This document shows, one piece after another, positions 49,120-57,083 of a stretch of 64,000 nucleotides of DNA. The stretch spans positions 56,217 to 120,216 of the forward strand of contig NZ_JACHOO010000003.1 in the NCBI RefSeq assembly GCF_014199915.1, given 5' to 3'. A model generated the notes under the pieces. It saw nothing but the letters and a program-made list of their open reading frames with translations, ran no database searches and had not been told where the DNA came from. The DNA comes from Prosthecomicrobium pneumaticum. GTDB taxonomy: Bacteria; Pseudomonadota; Alphaproteobacteria; Rhizobiales; Kaistiaceae. A program made the position numbers and the translations under genes. Numbering within the stretch: the stretch's first letter is position 1; every line of letters starts with the position of its first letter.

Positions 49120-50184
49120 ATGAGCCAGACCTCCTCCGAAGCGCAGATCCCCGTCACCGTGCTGACCGGCTATCTCGGCGCCGGCAAGACCACGCTGCTC
49201 AATCGCATCCTCTCGGAGAACCACGGCAAGCGCTACGCCGTCGTCGTCAACGAGTTCGGCGAGATCGGCATCGACAATGATCTCATCGTCGAGAGCGACG
49301 AAGAGATCTATGAGATGAACAATGGCTGCGTCTGCTGCACGGTGCGCGGCGACCTGATCCGCGTCGTCGAGGGCCTGATGAAGCGGCCGGGCGGCTTCGA
49401 CGGCATCCTCGTCGAGACGACCGGCCTCGCCGATCCGGCGCCGGTCGCGCAGACCTTCTTCATGGACGACGAGGTGCGCCGCCGCTCGAAGCTCGACGCC
49501 GTCGTCACCGTCGCCGATGCCAAGCACCTGCTGCAGCGGCTCGACGATGCGCCGGAGGCCGAGGAGCAGGTCGCCTTCGCCGACGTGGTGCTCCTCAACA
49601 AGACCGATCTCGTCTCCGCCGAGCAACTCGCCGCCGTCGAGCGCCGCATCCGCGACATCAATCCGCACGCCACCATCCACCGCACCGAGCGCTGCGCCAT
49701 CCCGCTCGACCGCGTGCTCGACCGCGGCGCCTTCGATCTCGACCGCATCCTCTCCCTCGATCCGGAATTCCTCGAGGACGATCACCACCATCACGACCAC
49801 GACCATGATCACGATCATCACCACCATGATCATGATCATGACCACCACCACGATCACGACCATCACCACCATCATCCGCGCCATGACGAGTCGGTCTTTT
49901 CCGTCTCGTTGCGCGGGGGCGAGCTCGATCCGAACCGCTTCTTTCCCTGGATCCAGCAGCTGACCCAGCTCGAGGGGCCGAACATCCTGCGGCTGAAGGG
50001 CATCCTCGCCTTCAAGGGCGATCCCGAGCGCTATGTGCTGCAGGGCGTCCACATGATCATCGAGGGCAATCATCAGCGCGAATGGCGGCCGGGCGAGACG
50101 CATGAGAGCCGGCTCGTCTTCATCGGCCGCAAGCTCGACGAAGTCGCACTCAGGAAGAGCTTCGAGGCCTGCATGGCGGCGTGA
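49120..50184 (+). CDS. CobW/COG0523 metallochaperone GTPase with His/Asp-rich tract
   Basis: A 354-residue G3E GTPase. The P-loop is GYLGAGKTT, the COG0523 metal-binding motif is GCVCC, and the base-recognition motif is NKTD. Between the GTPase and the C-terminal CobW_C domain is a 31-residue run made only of His and Asp (about residues 222-253), a strong metal-binding segment. Such proteins deliver zinc (ZNG1/YeiR-like) or other metals. The WD40 gene follows by 30 bp. It is not next to cobalamin genes, so a zinc role is more likely. Confidence 0.92.
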   Translation: MSQTSSEAQIPVTVLTGYLGAGKTTLLNRILSENHGKRYAVVVNEFGEIGIDNDLIVESDEEIYEMNNGCVCCTVRGDLIRVVEGLMKRPGGFDGILVETTGLADPAPVAQTFFMDDEVRRRSKLDAVVTVADAKHLLQRLDDAPEAEEQVAFADVVLLNKTDLVSAEQLAAVERRIRDINPHATIHRTERCAIPLDRVLDRGAFDLDRILSLDPEFLEDDHHHHDHDHDHDHHHHDHDHDHHHDHDHHHHHPRHDESVFSVSLRGGELDPNRFFPWIQQLTQLEGPNILRLKGILAFKGDPERYVLQGVHMIIEGNHQREWRPGETHESRLVFIGRKLDEVALRKSFEACMAA

Positions 50185-50214
50185 GCCGCCTTCCGAGACG
50201 CCGGGACCGGACCC

Positions 50215-51195
50215 TTGCCGACCATCCAGACCTTTCCGCTCGGCGGCTATGTCGTCGCCGCGACCTTCCTCGACGGCCGTCCCGTCTTCGCGACCGGTGA
50301 CGGCCGGGTGGCGATCGTCGACGGCCCCGCGGCGGAGACCGTGCCGGTTCATGACGGCGGCCTTCTCGCGGCCGCCGCCACATGGGACGGCAAGCGGCTC
50401 GCCACCGCCGGCGACGACGGCAAGGTCGCGCTGATCGATGCGGCGGGCCATGTCGAGGAGGTGGCCCGGCTGCCGAAGAAGTGGATCGACACGGTGGCGA
50501 CCGGGCCGGACGGCGCGCTCGCCTGGGGCAGCGGCCGGCAGGCCTATGTCCGCCTGGCGAACGGCCGGGAGAAGGTGCTCGAGCACGAGCGCGCGGTCGG
50601 CGGCCTCGCCTTCGCGCCGAAGGGGCTGCGCCTCGCCGTCGCCCGCTACAACGGCGTCTCGCTGTGGTTCCCGGCGACCGACGCGGCGGCCGCGACGCTC
50701 GAATGGAAGGGTTCGCATATCGGCGTGACCTTCTCGCCGGACGGCAAATATGTCGTCACGACGATGCAGGAGAACGCGCTGCACGGCTGGACGGTCGCCG
50801 ACGGCAAGCACATGCGCATGTCCGGCTATCCCGGCAAAGTCCGCTCGATGTCCTGGTCGCCCAAGGGCCGCTATCTCGCCACTTCGGGCTCGGAAGCCGC
50901 GGTGTGCTGGCCGTTCCACTACAAGGACGGGCCGATGGGCCGCCAGCCGCTGCAGCTCGGTCCGCGGGCCGGGATCGTCTCGGCCGTCGCCTGCCACCCG
51001 ACCGAGGAGGTGGTGGCGATCGGCTATCGCGACGGCGAGGTCGCCGCGGTGCGTTTCGCCGATGGCAATGAGGCGGGCCTGCGGGCGCCCGGCAGCGGCG
51101 GCCCGATCACGGCGCTCGCCTGGGACCGGCGCGGCGAACGCCTCGCCTTCGGCGGCGAGGACGGCACGGCGGGCGTGATCGACCTCGCCGGCTGA
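50215..51195 (+). CDS. WD40-repeat protein paired with the CobW-like GTPase
   Basis: A 326-residue predicted beta-propeller of about seven blades (GVTFSPDGKYVVTTM, SMSWSPKGRYLATSG, ALAWDRRGERLAFGG). It has no signal peptide and is likely cytosolic. The start appears to be TTG at 50215; no ATG lies near enough to keep the first blade. It is in an operon with the COG0523 GTPase, a pair seen in other alphaproteobacteria, so it may be a partner or scaffold for metal delivery. Confidence 0.85.
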   Translation: MPTIQTFPLGGYVVAATFLDGRPVFATGDGRVAIVDGPAAETVPVHDGGLLAAAATWDGKRLATAGDDGKVALIDAAGHVEEVARLPKKWIDTVATGPDGALAWGSGRQAYVRLANGREKVLEHERAVGGLAFAPKGLRLAVARYNGVSLWFPATDAAAATLEWKGSHIGVTFSPDGKYVVTTMQENALHGWTVADGKHMRMSGYPGKVRSMSWSPKGRYLATSGSEAAVCWPFHYKDGPMGRQPLQLGPRAGIVSAVACHPTEEVVAIGYRDGEVAAVRFADGNEAGLRAPGSGGPITALAWDRRGERLAFGGEDGTAGVIDLAG

Positions 51196-51204
51196 GGCGC
51201 TCTG

Positions 51205-51295
51205 GTCGTCATCCCCGCGAAGGCGGGGATCCATCGAGCAGGAGAACCTCTCCTTGTTCGGCCGGATGGGTTCCCGCCTTCGCGGGAACGACGGC
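51205..51295. repeat. Inverted pair of GCGAAGGCGGG-type hairpins
   Basis: GTCATCCCCGCGAAGGCGGG at 51209 faces GGGTTCCCGCCTTCGCGGGA ending near 51287. Each is itself a hairpin. The element lies between convergent genes and probably ends both transcripts. Related copies are in the 29.5-30.2 kb cluster. Confidence 0.8.
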
Positions 51296-51309
51296 GGAGG
51301 TGAAAACGC

Positions 51310-51675
51310 CTACCGCTTGAACACATTCACCAGAAACATCAGCGCCCCGAGGAGCGCGAGCAGCGAGGCGATCGCCACGACGGGCTCGAATTGCGGATAG
51401 CCGAGCAGCAGCGCCGCGAGCGCGGGGACCATCAGCACGATGCCGGCGGTCGAGATCCAGAACTGGACCTTGGCGAGCGTCCACGCCGCCTTGTGCGGAT
51501 TGGCGTTGTAATAGAAGCCGAACAGCGCCGACGAGGCCCAGCCGAGCAGGTTGAGATGCGCGTGCGCGCCGACGAGGCGGTGATCCTGCGACATCGCCAT
51601 GCCGATGCCCATCAGCATGCCGATGACGAGATAGACGATCGCTGTTTTGATGAACCATTGGCTCAGTTGAGGCAT
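51310..51675 (-). CDS. Small membrane protein resembling haem-copper oxidase subunit I segment
   Basis: A 121-residue protein with four hydrophobic helices. The HAHLNLLGWASSALFGFYY motif resembles the cbb3/COX1 haem-ligand helix, and short proteins of this sort are often labelled as cbb3 subunit I-like. The protein is far too short to be an oxidase subunit, and no oxidase genes are near. It may bind haem or be a relic fold; function unknown. Confidence 0.7.
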   Translation of the reverse strand: MPQLSQWFIKTAIVYLVIGMLMGIGMAMSQDHRLVGAHAHLNLLGWASSALFGFYYNANPHKAAWTLAKVQFWISTAGIVLMVPALAALLLGYPQFEPVVAIASLLALLGALMFLVNVFKR

Positions 51676-51808
51676 GTTCTCCCCCGTGGTGAGTCGACCG
51701 GCCTCGGCCGATGCGCCGAGCGTGGTCGGGTTGTGCGGCGTCTCAAGAGCATTTTCCCGGCCTGCGGGCAGTAACGCGCATCACAGCCCGTGAAGGAGAG
51801 CGAACCCG

Positions 51809-52390
51809 ATGGCGAGACCCGTGCTTCTGGCGCTTTCTCTCTTCGCCGGCTTCGTCGCCGCGCAGGGGCCGGAGTTCGGCCAGCAATACCGTCAGCGGCT
51901 CGGCGGCGCCGCCGCCGAACTCGGCCGGGTGGTCGCGGATTTCGATCGCGATGCGGCCGAGGCCGGCCTCGATCGCGCCCGCGCCGTCGAGAGCATGCGT
52001 CGCGCCTCCGACGAGTTCATCCGGCTGCGCGCGGCGAGCATGGAACGCGCCTTCGAACGCTATGCGGCGCTCAGCCGGCAGCAGGCGGCGTTCGAAACCG
52101 GCGCGATCCTCGCGACCCTTCGTGCCGTCGCCGCGGCGCCCGATCCGACGCTGATGTCGGGCACCTGGCGCGACTACGAGCCGGCGGTGCCGACGACACC
52201 GGACGGCTTCGTCGCCGCGGGTCTCGGCTTCGGCCTCGTCTATGTGCTCGCCCGCACGCTCGGCATGACGCTGCGCCGCCCGAAGCGTCGGCGCCGCCGT
52301 CCCGACGAGGACGACGACTTTGCGGCCGCCCCGCCCCCGCGCCGCCCGCACCGGGTCGACTGGGGGAGGAGCGCCGATCCCGGCTTCTGA
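51809..52390 (+). CDS. DUF2937 family protein
   Basis: A 193-residue protein with the DUF2937 opening (GPEFGQQYRQRLGGAAAEL). It has an N-terminal signal or membrane segment, a helical middle, a second hydrophobic segment (GFGLVYVLARTLGMTL) and a basic then acidic tail (RRPKRRRRRPDEDDD-like). It is a predicted inner-membrane protein of unknown function, convergent with hss. Confidence 0.88.
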   Translation: MARPVLLALSLFAGFVAAQGPEFGQQYRQRLGGAAAELGRVVADFDRDAAEAGLDRARAVESMRRASDEFIRLRAASMERAFERYAALSRQQAAFETGAILATLRAVAAAPDPTLMSGTWRDYEPAVPTTPDGFVAAGLGFGLVYVLARTLGMTLRRPKRRRRRPDEDDDFAAAPPPRRPHRVDWGRSADPGF

Positions 52391-52404
52391 TCGTCCCGCC
52401 GGCC

Positions 52405-53844
52405 CTACCGCACCAGAATGTTGCGGAACTGCCAGGGGTCGTCGCGATCGAGATCTTCCGGGAAGAAGCCCGGCCGGCCGTCGAGCGGCGTCCAGTCCGT
52501 ATAGTGGCCCTCTATGGTGCCGAGATAGCGCCGCTGGATCGACAGGCAGCGGGCGAAGTCCATCTCGTCCGCCTCGACGATCCCCGCAGCCGGGTTCTCG
52601 AGCGCCCAGACCATTCCCGCCATGACAGCGGAGGTAACCTGCAGCCCCGTCGCATTCTGATAGGGCGCGAGGGTGCGCGCCTCCTCGATGGTGAGACGCG
52701 ACCCGTACCAGTAGGCGTTGCGGGCGTGGCCGTAGAGGAGAACGCCGAGCTCATCGCGCCCGCCGACGATCTCGCTCTCGCTCAGGATGTGCTGCTTGCC
52801 CTGCGGCTGGCCGGCCTGGCCGAACAGCTCGTGCAGCGACAGCACCGCGTCGTTCGACGGGTGATAGGCGTAGTGGCAGGTCGGCCGATAGACGAGCGCA
52901 CCGTCCTCGTGCACGGAATAGTAGTCCGAGATCGAGATCGCCTCGTTGTGGGTGACGAGAAAGCCGAATTGCGGCCCGGAGATCGGGCACCATGTGCGAA
53001 CCCGCGTATCGGCGCCCGGCTGCAGCAGATAGATCGCCGCCGCGTCGCTCTTCGCGTGGCGCCGGGCCTTGTCCGGCATCCAGCGCTCGTGCGTGCCCCA
53101 GCCGAGCTCGGCCGGCTGCATGCCCTCCGAGAGCAGGCCGTCGACGGACCAGGTGTTGACGAAGGTGTCGTCCGGTTTCGGCATGCGCGATCGCTGCGTG
53201 TCGCGCTCGGCGACGTGCACCCCCTTGACGCCGAGTCCACGCATCAGCGCCGCCCAGCCCGCACGGTCCGTGGGCGCCTCGACAGGACGGCCGGTATCGC
53301 GGGCGATGTCGAGGAGCGCCTGCTTGACCAGCCACGACACCATGCCGGGATTGGCGCCGCAGGTCGAAACCGCGGTCGGTCCGCCGGGGCGCGCGCGCTT
53401 TTCCGCCATCAGCGTCTCGCGCAGCGCATAATTGGTGCGCGCGGCGGTATCGGCGTTGCGGTCGTAGTAGAAGCCCGGCCAGGGCTCGATCACCGTGTCG
53501 ATATAGAGCGTGCCGAGTTCGCGGCAGAGCCGCAGGATGTCGACCGACCCGGTATCGACCGAGAGATTGACGCAAAAACCCCGGCCTTCTCCGGCGGTCA
53601 GGAGCGGCGACAACAGGTCGCGATAGTTGTCGCGCGTCAGCCCCTGATGGATGAAGCGGATGCCGCGCTCGTCGAGCAGCCGGCGGTCGCGGTCGTCCGG
53701 GGCGATAACGACGAAGCGGTCCTTGTCGAAGCGGAAATGACGCTCCAGCAGCGGCAGGACGCCGCGCCCGATGGAGCCAAAGCCGATCATCACGATCGGG
53801 CCGTCGATGGTGCCGTAAATGGGCCAGTCGGCGGGCGTGGTCAT
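52405..53844 (-). CDS. hss: Homospermidine synthase
   Basis: A 479-residue NAD-dependent enzyme that condenses two putrescines (or putrescine and spermidine) to sym-homospermidine, the main polyamine of many alphaproteobacteria. It has a Rossmann opening (VMIGFGSIGRGVLPLL) and a family core (STCGANPGMVSWLVKQ). GAGGAG lies before the ATG. Ornithine decarboxylase, which supplies putrescine, is encoded two genes upstream on the same strand. Confidence 0.96.
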   Translation of the reverse strand: MTTPADWPIYGTIDGPIVMIGFGSIGRGVLPLLERHFRFDKDRFVVIAPDDRDRRLLDERGIRFIHQGLTRDNYRDLLSPLLTAGEGRGFCVNLSVDTGSVDILRLCRELGTLYIDTVIEPWPGFYYDRNADTAARTNYALRETLMAEKRARPGGPTAVSTCGANPGMVSWLVKQALLDIARDTGRPVEAPTDRAGWAALMRGLGVKGVHVAERDTQRSRMPKPDDTFVNTWSVDGLLSEGMQPAELGWGTHERWMPDKARRHAKSDAAAIYLLQPGADTRVRTWCPISGPQFGFLVTHNEAISISDYYSVHEDGALVYRPTCHYAYHPSNDAVLSLHELFGQAGQPQGKQHILSESEIVGGRDELGVLLYGHARNAYWYGSRLTIEEARTLAPYQNATGLQVTSAVMAGMVWALENPAAGIVEADEMDFARCLSIQRRYLGTIEGHYTDWTPLDGRPGFFPEDLDRDDPWQFRNILVR

Positions 53845-53884
53845 GTCCGGATGCTCCTCGGGGCCGTGTGCCGTTCGGCCAGAG

Positions 53885-53897
53885 TTCCTAATAGGAA
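53885..53897. promoter_or_regulatory. 13-bp palindrome upstream of hss
   Basis: TTCCTA-A-TAGGAA, 41 bp from the hss start, in an AT-rich spot that may include its promoter. It is a possible regulator site; no known consensus recognised. Confidence 0.35.
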
Positions 53898-53905
53898 TGG
53901 GAAAC

Positions 53906-53927
53906 GGACGGGCAGGATTGCCCGTCC
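53906..53927 (-). terminator. Hairpin between the GNAT gene and hss
   Basis: GGACGGGCA-ATCC-TGCCCGTCC on the minus strand is a perfect 9-bp stem with a 4-nt loop, followed by GTTTCCC. The tail is weak, but the stem is stable, so it may partly separate the odc-GNAT transcript from hss. Confidence 0.5.
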
Positions 53928-53953
53928 GCTAAGGCGGGGGAACCGTAGAGAGT

Positions 53954-54532
53954 TCAGGCGGCCGCGTCGAGCCGTGCCAAGGTCGGAACCGGCCGCCGGA
54001 GGGGCCGCAGCGACGTCCCGGCGAAGGGCGCGGCGATGGCGCCGGTCGGCCGCAGCATGCCGGCCGCGCCGTCGAGCGCGCCCTTCGTCAGCTCGAGCGC
54101 CAGAAACCGGTCGGGATCGACCGGGCCGGGCATCTGAAGCCGCCGCGTCGGCGCGGCGGAGAAGCCGAACCGCGCGTAATAGGGCGCGTCGCCGACGAGG
54201 ATCACGGCGTCATGGCGGAAGCCCGCCGCGCGGGTGAGCGCCACGCGCATCAGCCGGCCACCGATGCCTTCGCCCTGGCGATCGTCCGCCACGGCGAGCG
54301 GCCCGAGCATCAGCGCGGGCCGACCGCCGGCCGAGACGTCCCACAGGCGCACGGTACCGACGAGTTCGCCGCTCGCGCCGTCGCGGGCGACGAGTGCGAG
54401 ACCGGGCGAGGGAAGCCTTCCCTCGCGCAGCCGCTCGGAGGATTTGAGGAAGCGCCCCTCGCCCATCACGCGGTCGAGCAGCGCCTCCCGGGCGCCCCAG
54501 TCGTCGGGCGCCTCGGCTTCGATCAGGACCAT
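53954..54532 (-). CDS. GNAT-family N-acetyltransferase (YhbS-like)
   Basis: A 192-residue GNAT enzyme with acetyl-CoA loop DDRQGEGIGGRLM and the later GDAPYYARFGF typical of the YhbS subgroup. It lies 10 bp behind ornithine decarboxylase and is likely co-transcribed. A link to polyamine acetylation is possible from context but not shown by the sequence. Confidence 0.88.
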   Translation of the reverse strand: MVLIEAEAPDDWGAREALLDRVMGEGRFLKSSERLREGRLPSPGLALVARDGASGELVGTVRLWDVSAGGRPALMLGPLAVADDRQGEGIGGRLMRVALTRAAGFRHDAVILVGDAPYYARFGFSAAPTRRLQMPGPVDPDRFLALELTKGALDGAAGMLRPTGAIAAPFAGTSLRPLRRPVPTLARLDAAA

Positions 54533-54542
54533 TCGTTCCCCC

Positions 54543-55673
54543 TCAGATCACGTAGGAGGCGAGCGGTTCGAAACCGTTGAAGGCGACGGCCGAATAGGTC
54601 GTCGTATAGGCGCCGGTGCCCTCGATCAGCACCTCGTCGCCGATCGACAGCGAGATCGGCAGGTCGTACGGGGTCTTCTCGTAGAGTACGTCGGCCGAAT
54701 CGCAGGTCGGGCCGGCGAGTACGCAGGGCGCCTTCTCGTCCGCGTCGTGGCTGGTGCGGATCGGATAGCGGATCGATTCGTCCATCGTCTCGGCGAGGCC
54801 GCCGAACTTGCCGATGTCGAGATAGACCCAGCGCACCGAATCGCTCTCGTGCTTCTTCGACACGAGCACCACTTCGGCCTTGATCACGCCGGCATTGCCG
54901 ACCATGCCGCGGCCCGGCTCGATGATCGTCTCCGGAATGCGGTTGCCGAAATGCCGCTTCAGCGCGCCGTCGATCGCCTGCGCATAGGAAGGCACGCCCG
55001 GCACCTCCTTGAGGTAGCGGGTCGGGAAGCCGCCGCCGAGATTGACCATCTGCAGCTGGATGCCGCGCTCGGCGAGCAGTTCGAAGATGCCGGCCGCAGA
55101 CGCGAGCGCCGCGTCCCACGCTTCGACATTGCCCTGCTGCGAGCCGACATGGAACGACACGCCATAGGCCGCGAGGCCGAGACGATGGGCGTGCTCGAGC
55201 ACGCCGACCGCCATGTCGGGCTCGCAGCCGAACTTGCGCGACAGCGGCCATTCGGCGCCGGCGCCGTCGCAGAGGATACGGCAGAACACGCGCGCGCCGG
55301 GGGCGGCGCGGGCGACCTTCTCGACCTCGGCCTCGCAATCGACCGCGAAGAGGTTGATGCCGCGGGCGAAGGCGGCGGCGATGTCGCGCTCTTTCTTGAT
55401 CGTGTTGCCAAAGGAGATGCGCTCGGCGGTCGCGCCGGCGGTGCGCGCCATGTCGATCTCCGCCACCGAGGCGCAGTCGAAATTGGAGCCGAGCGAGGCG
55501 AGCAGCGCCAGCACTTCGGGCGCCGGATTGGCCTTCACGGCATAGAAGATGCGGGTGTCGGGCAGCGCATGGGCGAAGGCGAGATAGTTCTCGCGCACCA
55601 CGTCGAGATCGACAACGAGGCAGGGACCCTCGGGACGTCGCTCACGCAGGAAATCGATGATCTTCGCGGTCAT
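54543..55673 (-). CDS. odc: Ornithine (lysine) decarboxylase, fold type III
   Basis: A 376-residue eukaryote-like PLP decarboxylase. The PLP lysine lies in YAVKANPAPEVL (about residue 47). The specificity helix region is HVGSQQGNVEAW, and the active-site Cys lies in GPTCDSADVLYE. It makes putrescine from ornithine (or cadaverine from lysine). The ATG at 55673 has GGGAG upstream and overlaps the stop of a short upstream ORF (ATGA). A roughly 500-nt leader suggests mRNA-level control. Confidence 0.95.
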   Translation of the reverse strand: MTAKIIDFLRERRPEGPCLVVDLDVVRENYLAFAHALPDTRIFYAVKANPAPEVLALLASLGSNFDCASVAEIDMARTAGATAERISFGNTIKKERDIAAAFARGINLFAVDCEAEVEKVARAAPGARVFCRILCDGAGAEWPLSRKFGCEPDMAVGVLEHAHRLGLAAYGVSFHVGSQQGNVEAWDAALASAAGIFELLAERGIQLQMVNLGGGFPTRYLKEVPGVPSYAQAIDGALKRHFGNRIPETIIEPGRGMVGNAGVIKAEVVLVSKKHESDSVRWVYLDIGKFGGLAETMDESIRYPIRTSHDADEKAPCVLAGPTCDSADVLYEKTPYDLPISLSIGDEVLIEGTGAYTTTYSAVAFNGFEPLASYVI

Positions 55674-55732
55674 GGCAGTCTCCCGTGCCGGCAGCGAGGG
55701 CCGGCGAACGAATTGCGATCCAGACGAGCCAT
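55670..55732 (-). CDS. Candidate leader peptide ORF overlapping odc
   Basis: A 20-residue frame beginning MARLDRNSF and ending CRHGRLP, whose TGA overlaps the odc ATG. Five of its residues are Arg. The MxxxxRNSF part lines up with MKFAHRNSF of the E. coli SpeFL arrest peptide, which senses ornithine ahead of speF. In the same frame, nine codons further upstream, a PH pair also matches. The same frame extends to an ATG at 55852 (60 residues), so the true start is unclear. Translation is unproven. Confidence 0.45.
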   Translation of the reverse strand: MARLDRNSFAGPRCRHGRLP

Positions 55733-56200
55733 CTGTCCGTGACGCGGCGGCCGATGTGGAGACGGCCGAGCGCGTCGCGGCTGCGACGGATTTTGCCGGC
55801 GGGTGAGGCCGGCGGTTTGGTTCGCGGGTGGACAGTCGCCAGCAGGACGCATCGGCGTCCCTGCTTCGCTGCCTTCGCCTGGGAGGGAGACCCTTCCACG
55901 CGCCCGGCAAGGATGTAGTGCCTCTTCAGTGACCCCGGCCTTTGGAGAGCCGGCAGAGACCAGAAAGGCCCGCTACGTCGTTGCTTCAAGTCGCGTCCCC
56001 CGCGGAGACGGGGTTCACCGGTTCGCTTTCCGGCTGCCGACCTTTTCGGGATCGCTCCCGAACTCCTGAGGCCTTTCGGCCCTGGGCGTCACCTCGGCCT
56101 CTTGTCCGAAGTCCCACCGGTCGGCACGCAACCACAGGCACGTGCGAAATTGGGCGAGGCGAGACGTATGCATATTCGCCGTCGCATTCAAGGGATTTTT
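55733..56200 (-). promoter_or_regulatory. Long leader of ornithine decarboxylase (speF-motif candidate)
   Basis: About 470 nt upstream of odc with several strong hairpins (for example GCCGGC-N7-GCCGGC near 55796-55814) and no other credible gene. A putative start region (TTGAAT, then an AT-rich GAATATGCATAC) lies at about 56165-56190. The speF RNA motif was described upstream of such decarboxylase genes in alphaproteobacteria; this leader has the right place and size, but I could not match its consensus by eye. Confidence 0.4.
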
Positions 56201-56374
56201 TGCGCCCGCCGAAGAGATTTCACAAGGCGGCCGCACGGCGAAGGGAGGGGGCGCTTCGGGACGTGCTCACTCCATCTTGGAGCGGGCCGGCGCATGAGGA
56301 TGGGCTGCCGGCGCCTCCCCGTCTCGTCAACCCCGAGCAACCCTCTCCGACCGGTGCTCCGCGGCAGGCACGGT
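56201..56374. other. Intergenic remainder between odc leader and vapC
   Basis: About 170 bp with no gene or clear signal. Confidence 0.4.
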
Positions 56375-56782
56375 TCAGCCGGCTGCAACAAAGGGATCGA
56401 CGATGCGCAGCCGACCCTCGATGATCAGGCCGTTCTGCATGTCTTCGGACCACAGTGTATCGCAGCCGCAAAGGAGCGCGGATGCGACGATCATCGCATC
56501 ATAGGTCGACAAGCCGTAGCGCTCGGCGATAGCCAGTGCGGCATCGTGCGTTTCGACGGTCAGAGGATGGACGTCGAGGAGTCCGCGCAGGAGGGCGAGC
56601 ATCGCCCGCACCTCGGCCCATTGCATGTGCATCTTGCGGCGCGCCACATTGGCGACCTCGTTGAGAACTTGCACGCTGATGGCTCCGCCCGCCGCAACGA
56701 CGGACTCAGCCCTGTTCGCCTTCGCGGCATCGCCCGATGTCAGATAAAGGAGGACATTGCTGTCGACGAAGCTAACGGGCAT
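56375..56782 (-). CDS. vapC: VapC-like PIN-domain toxin
   Basis: A 135-residue PIN-domain ribonuclease. The acidic triad is visible in VDSNVLLYL (Asp about 7), EVANVARRK (Glu about 42) and YDAMIVASAL (Asp about 95), with a late SEDMQ. VapC toxins cut tRNA or rRNA. It overlaps the antitoxin gene by 11 bp, the usual coupled arrangement. Confidence 0.9.
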   Translation of the reverse strand: MPVSFVDSNVLLYLTSGDAAKANRAESVVAAGGAISVQVLNEVANVARRKMHMQWAEVRAMLALLRGLLDVHPLTVETHDAALAIAERYGLSTYDAMIVASALLCGCDTLWSEDMQNGLIIEGRLRIVDPFVAAG

Positions 56783-57002
56783 TCGCCTCGTCCCGGTCGA
56801 ACTTGAAGTCGTTCGGAAGGCGGCCGCGGAACGCCCGGAGGCGCTCGAGGAGCGCGGCGCGCCCCGGCTTCCGGGCTATGCCAAAGGTGCGATCGTCGGC
56901 GACGTGGATCTCGATCTCGTCGCCCTCCTTGAGGTCGAGCGCCTCGACCACGGCGGCCGGAAGACGGACGGCGAGGCTATTACCCCATTTCGAGACCTGC
57001 AC
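56772..57002 (-). CDS. vapB: AbrB/MazE-type antitoxin (VapB-like)
   Basis: A 76-residue antitoxin: an N-terminal swapped-hairpin DNA-binding domain (KWGNSLAVRLPAAVVEAL, then EGDEIEIHV) and a C-terminal toxin-binding tail (FDRDEANAR). The start is GTG at 57002 with AGGGTGAG upstream; an ATG at 57053 would add 17 unlike residues. It would neutralise VapC and repress the operon. Confidence 0.88.
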   Translation of the reverse strand: MQVSKWGNSLAVRLPAAVVEALDLKEGDEIEIHVADDRTFGIARKPGRAALLERLRAFRGRLPNDFKFDRDEANAR

Positions 57003-57083
57003 GTCGCTCACCCTGGATAGACACAGTGCCCCATGTATATCGTCGGCGTGCACTGTCGAGAAGCATCCGGAACCCGGAAGGGG

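Noticed and set aside
49120-50184. CobW-like gene as part of cobalamin synthesis
   Set aside because: It is not linked to cob genes here, and COG0523 proteins with His-rich runs are more often zinc-related.
56201-56374. A plus-strand gene spanning 55.9-56.8 kb
   Set aside because: The frames there lack domains, run across the vapC gene, and lack ribosome sites.
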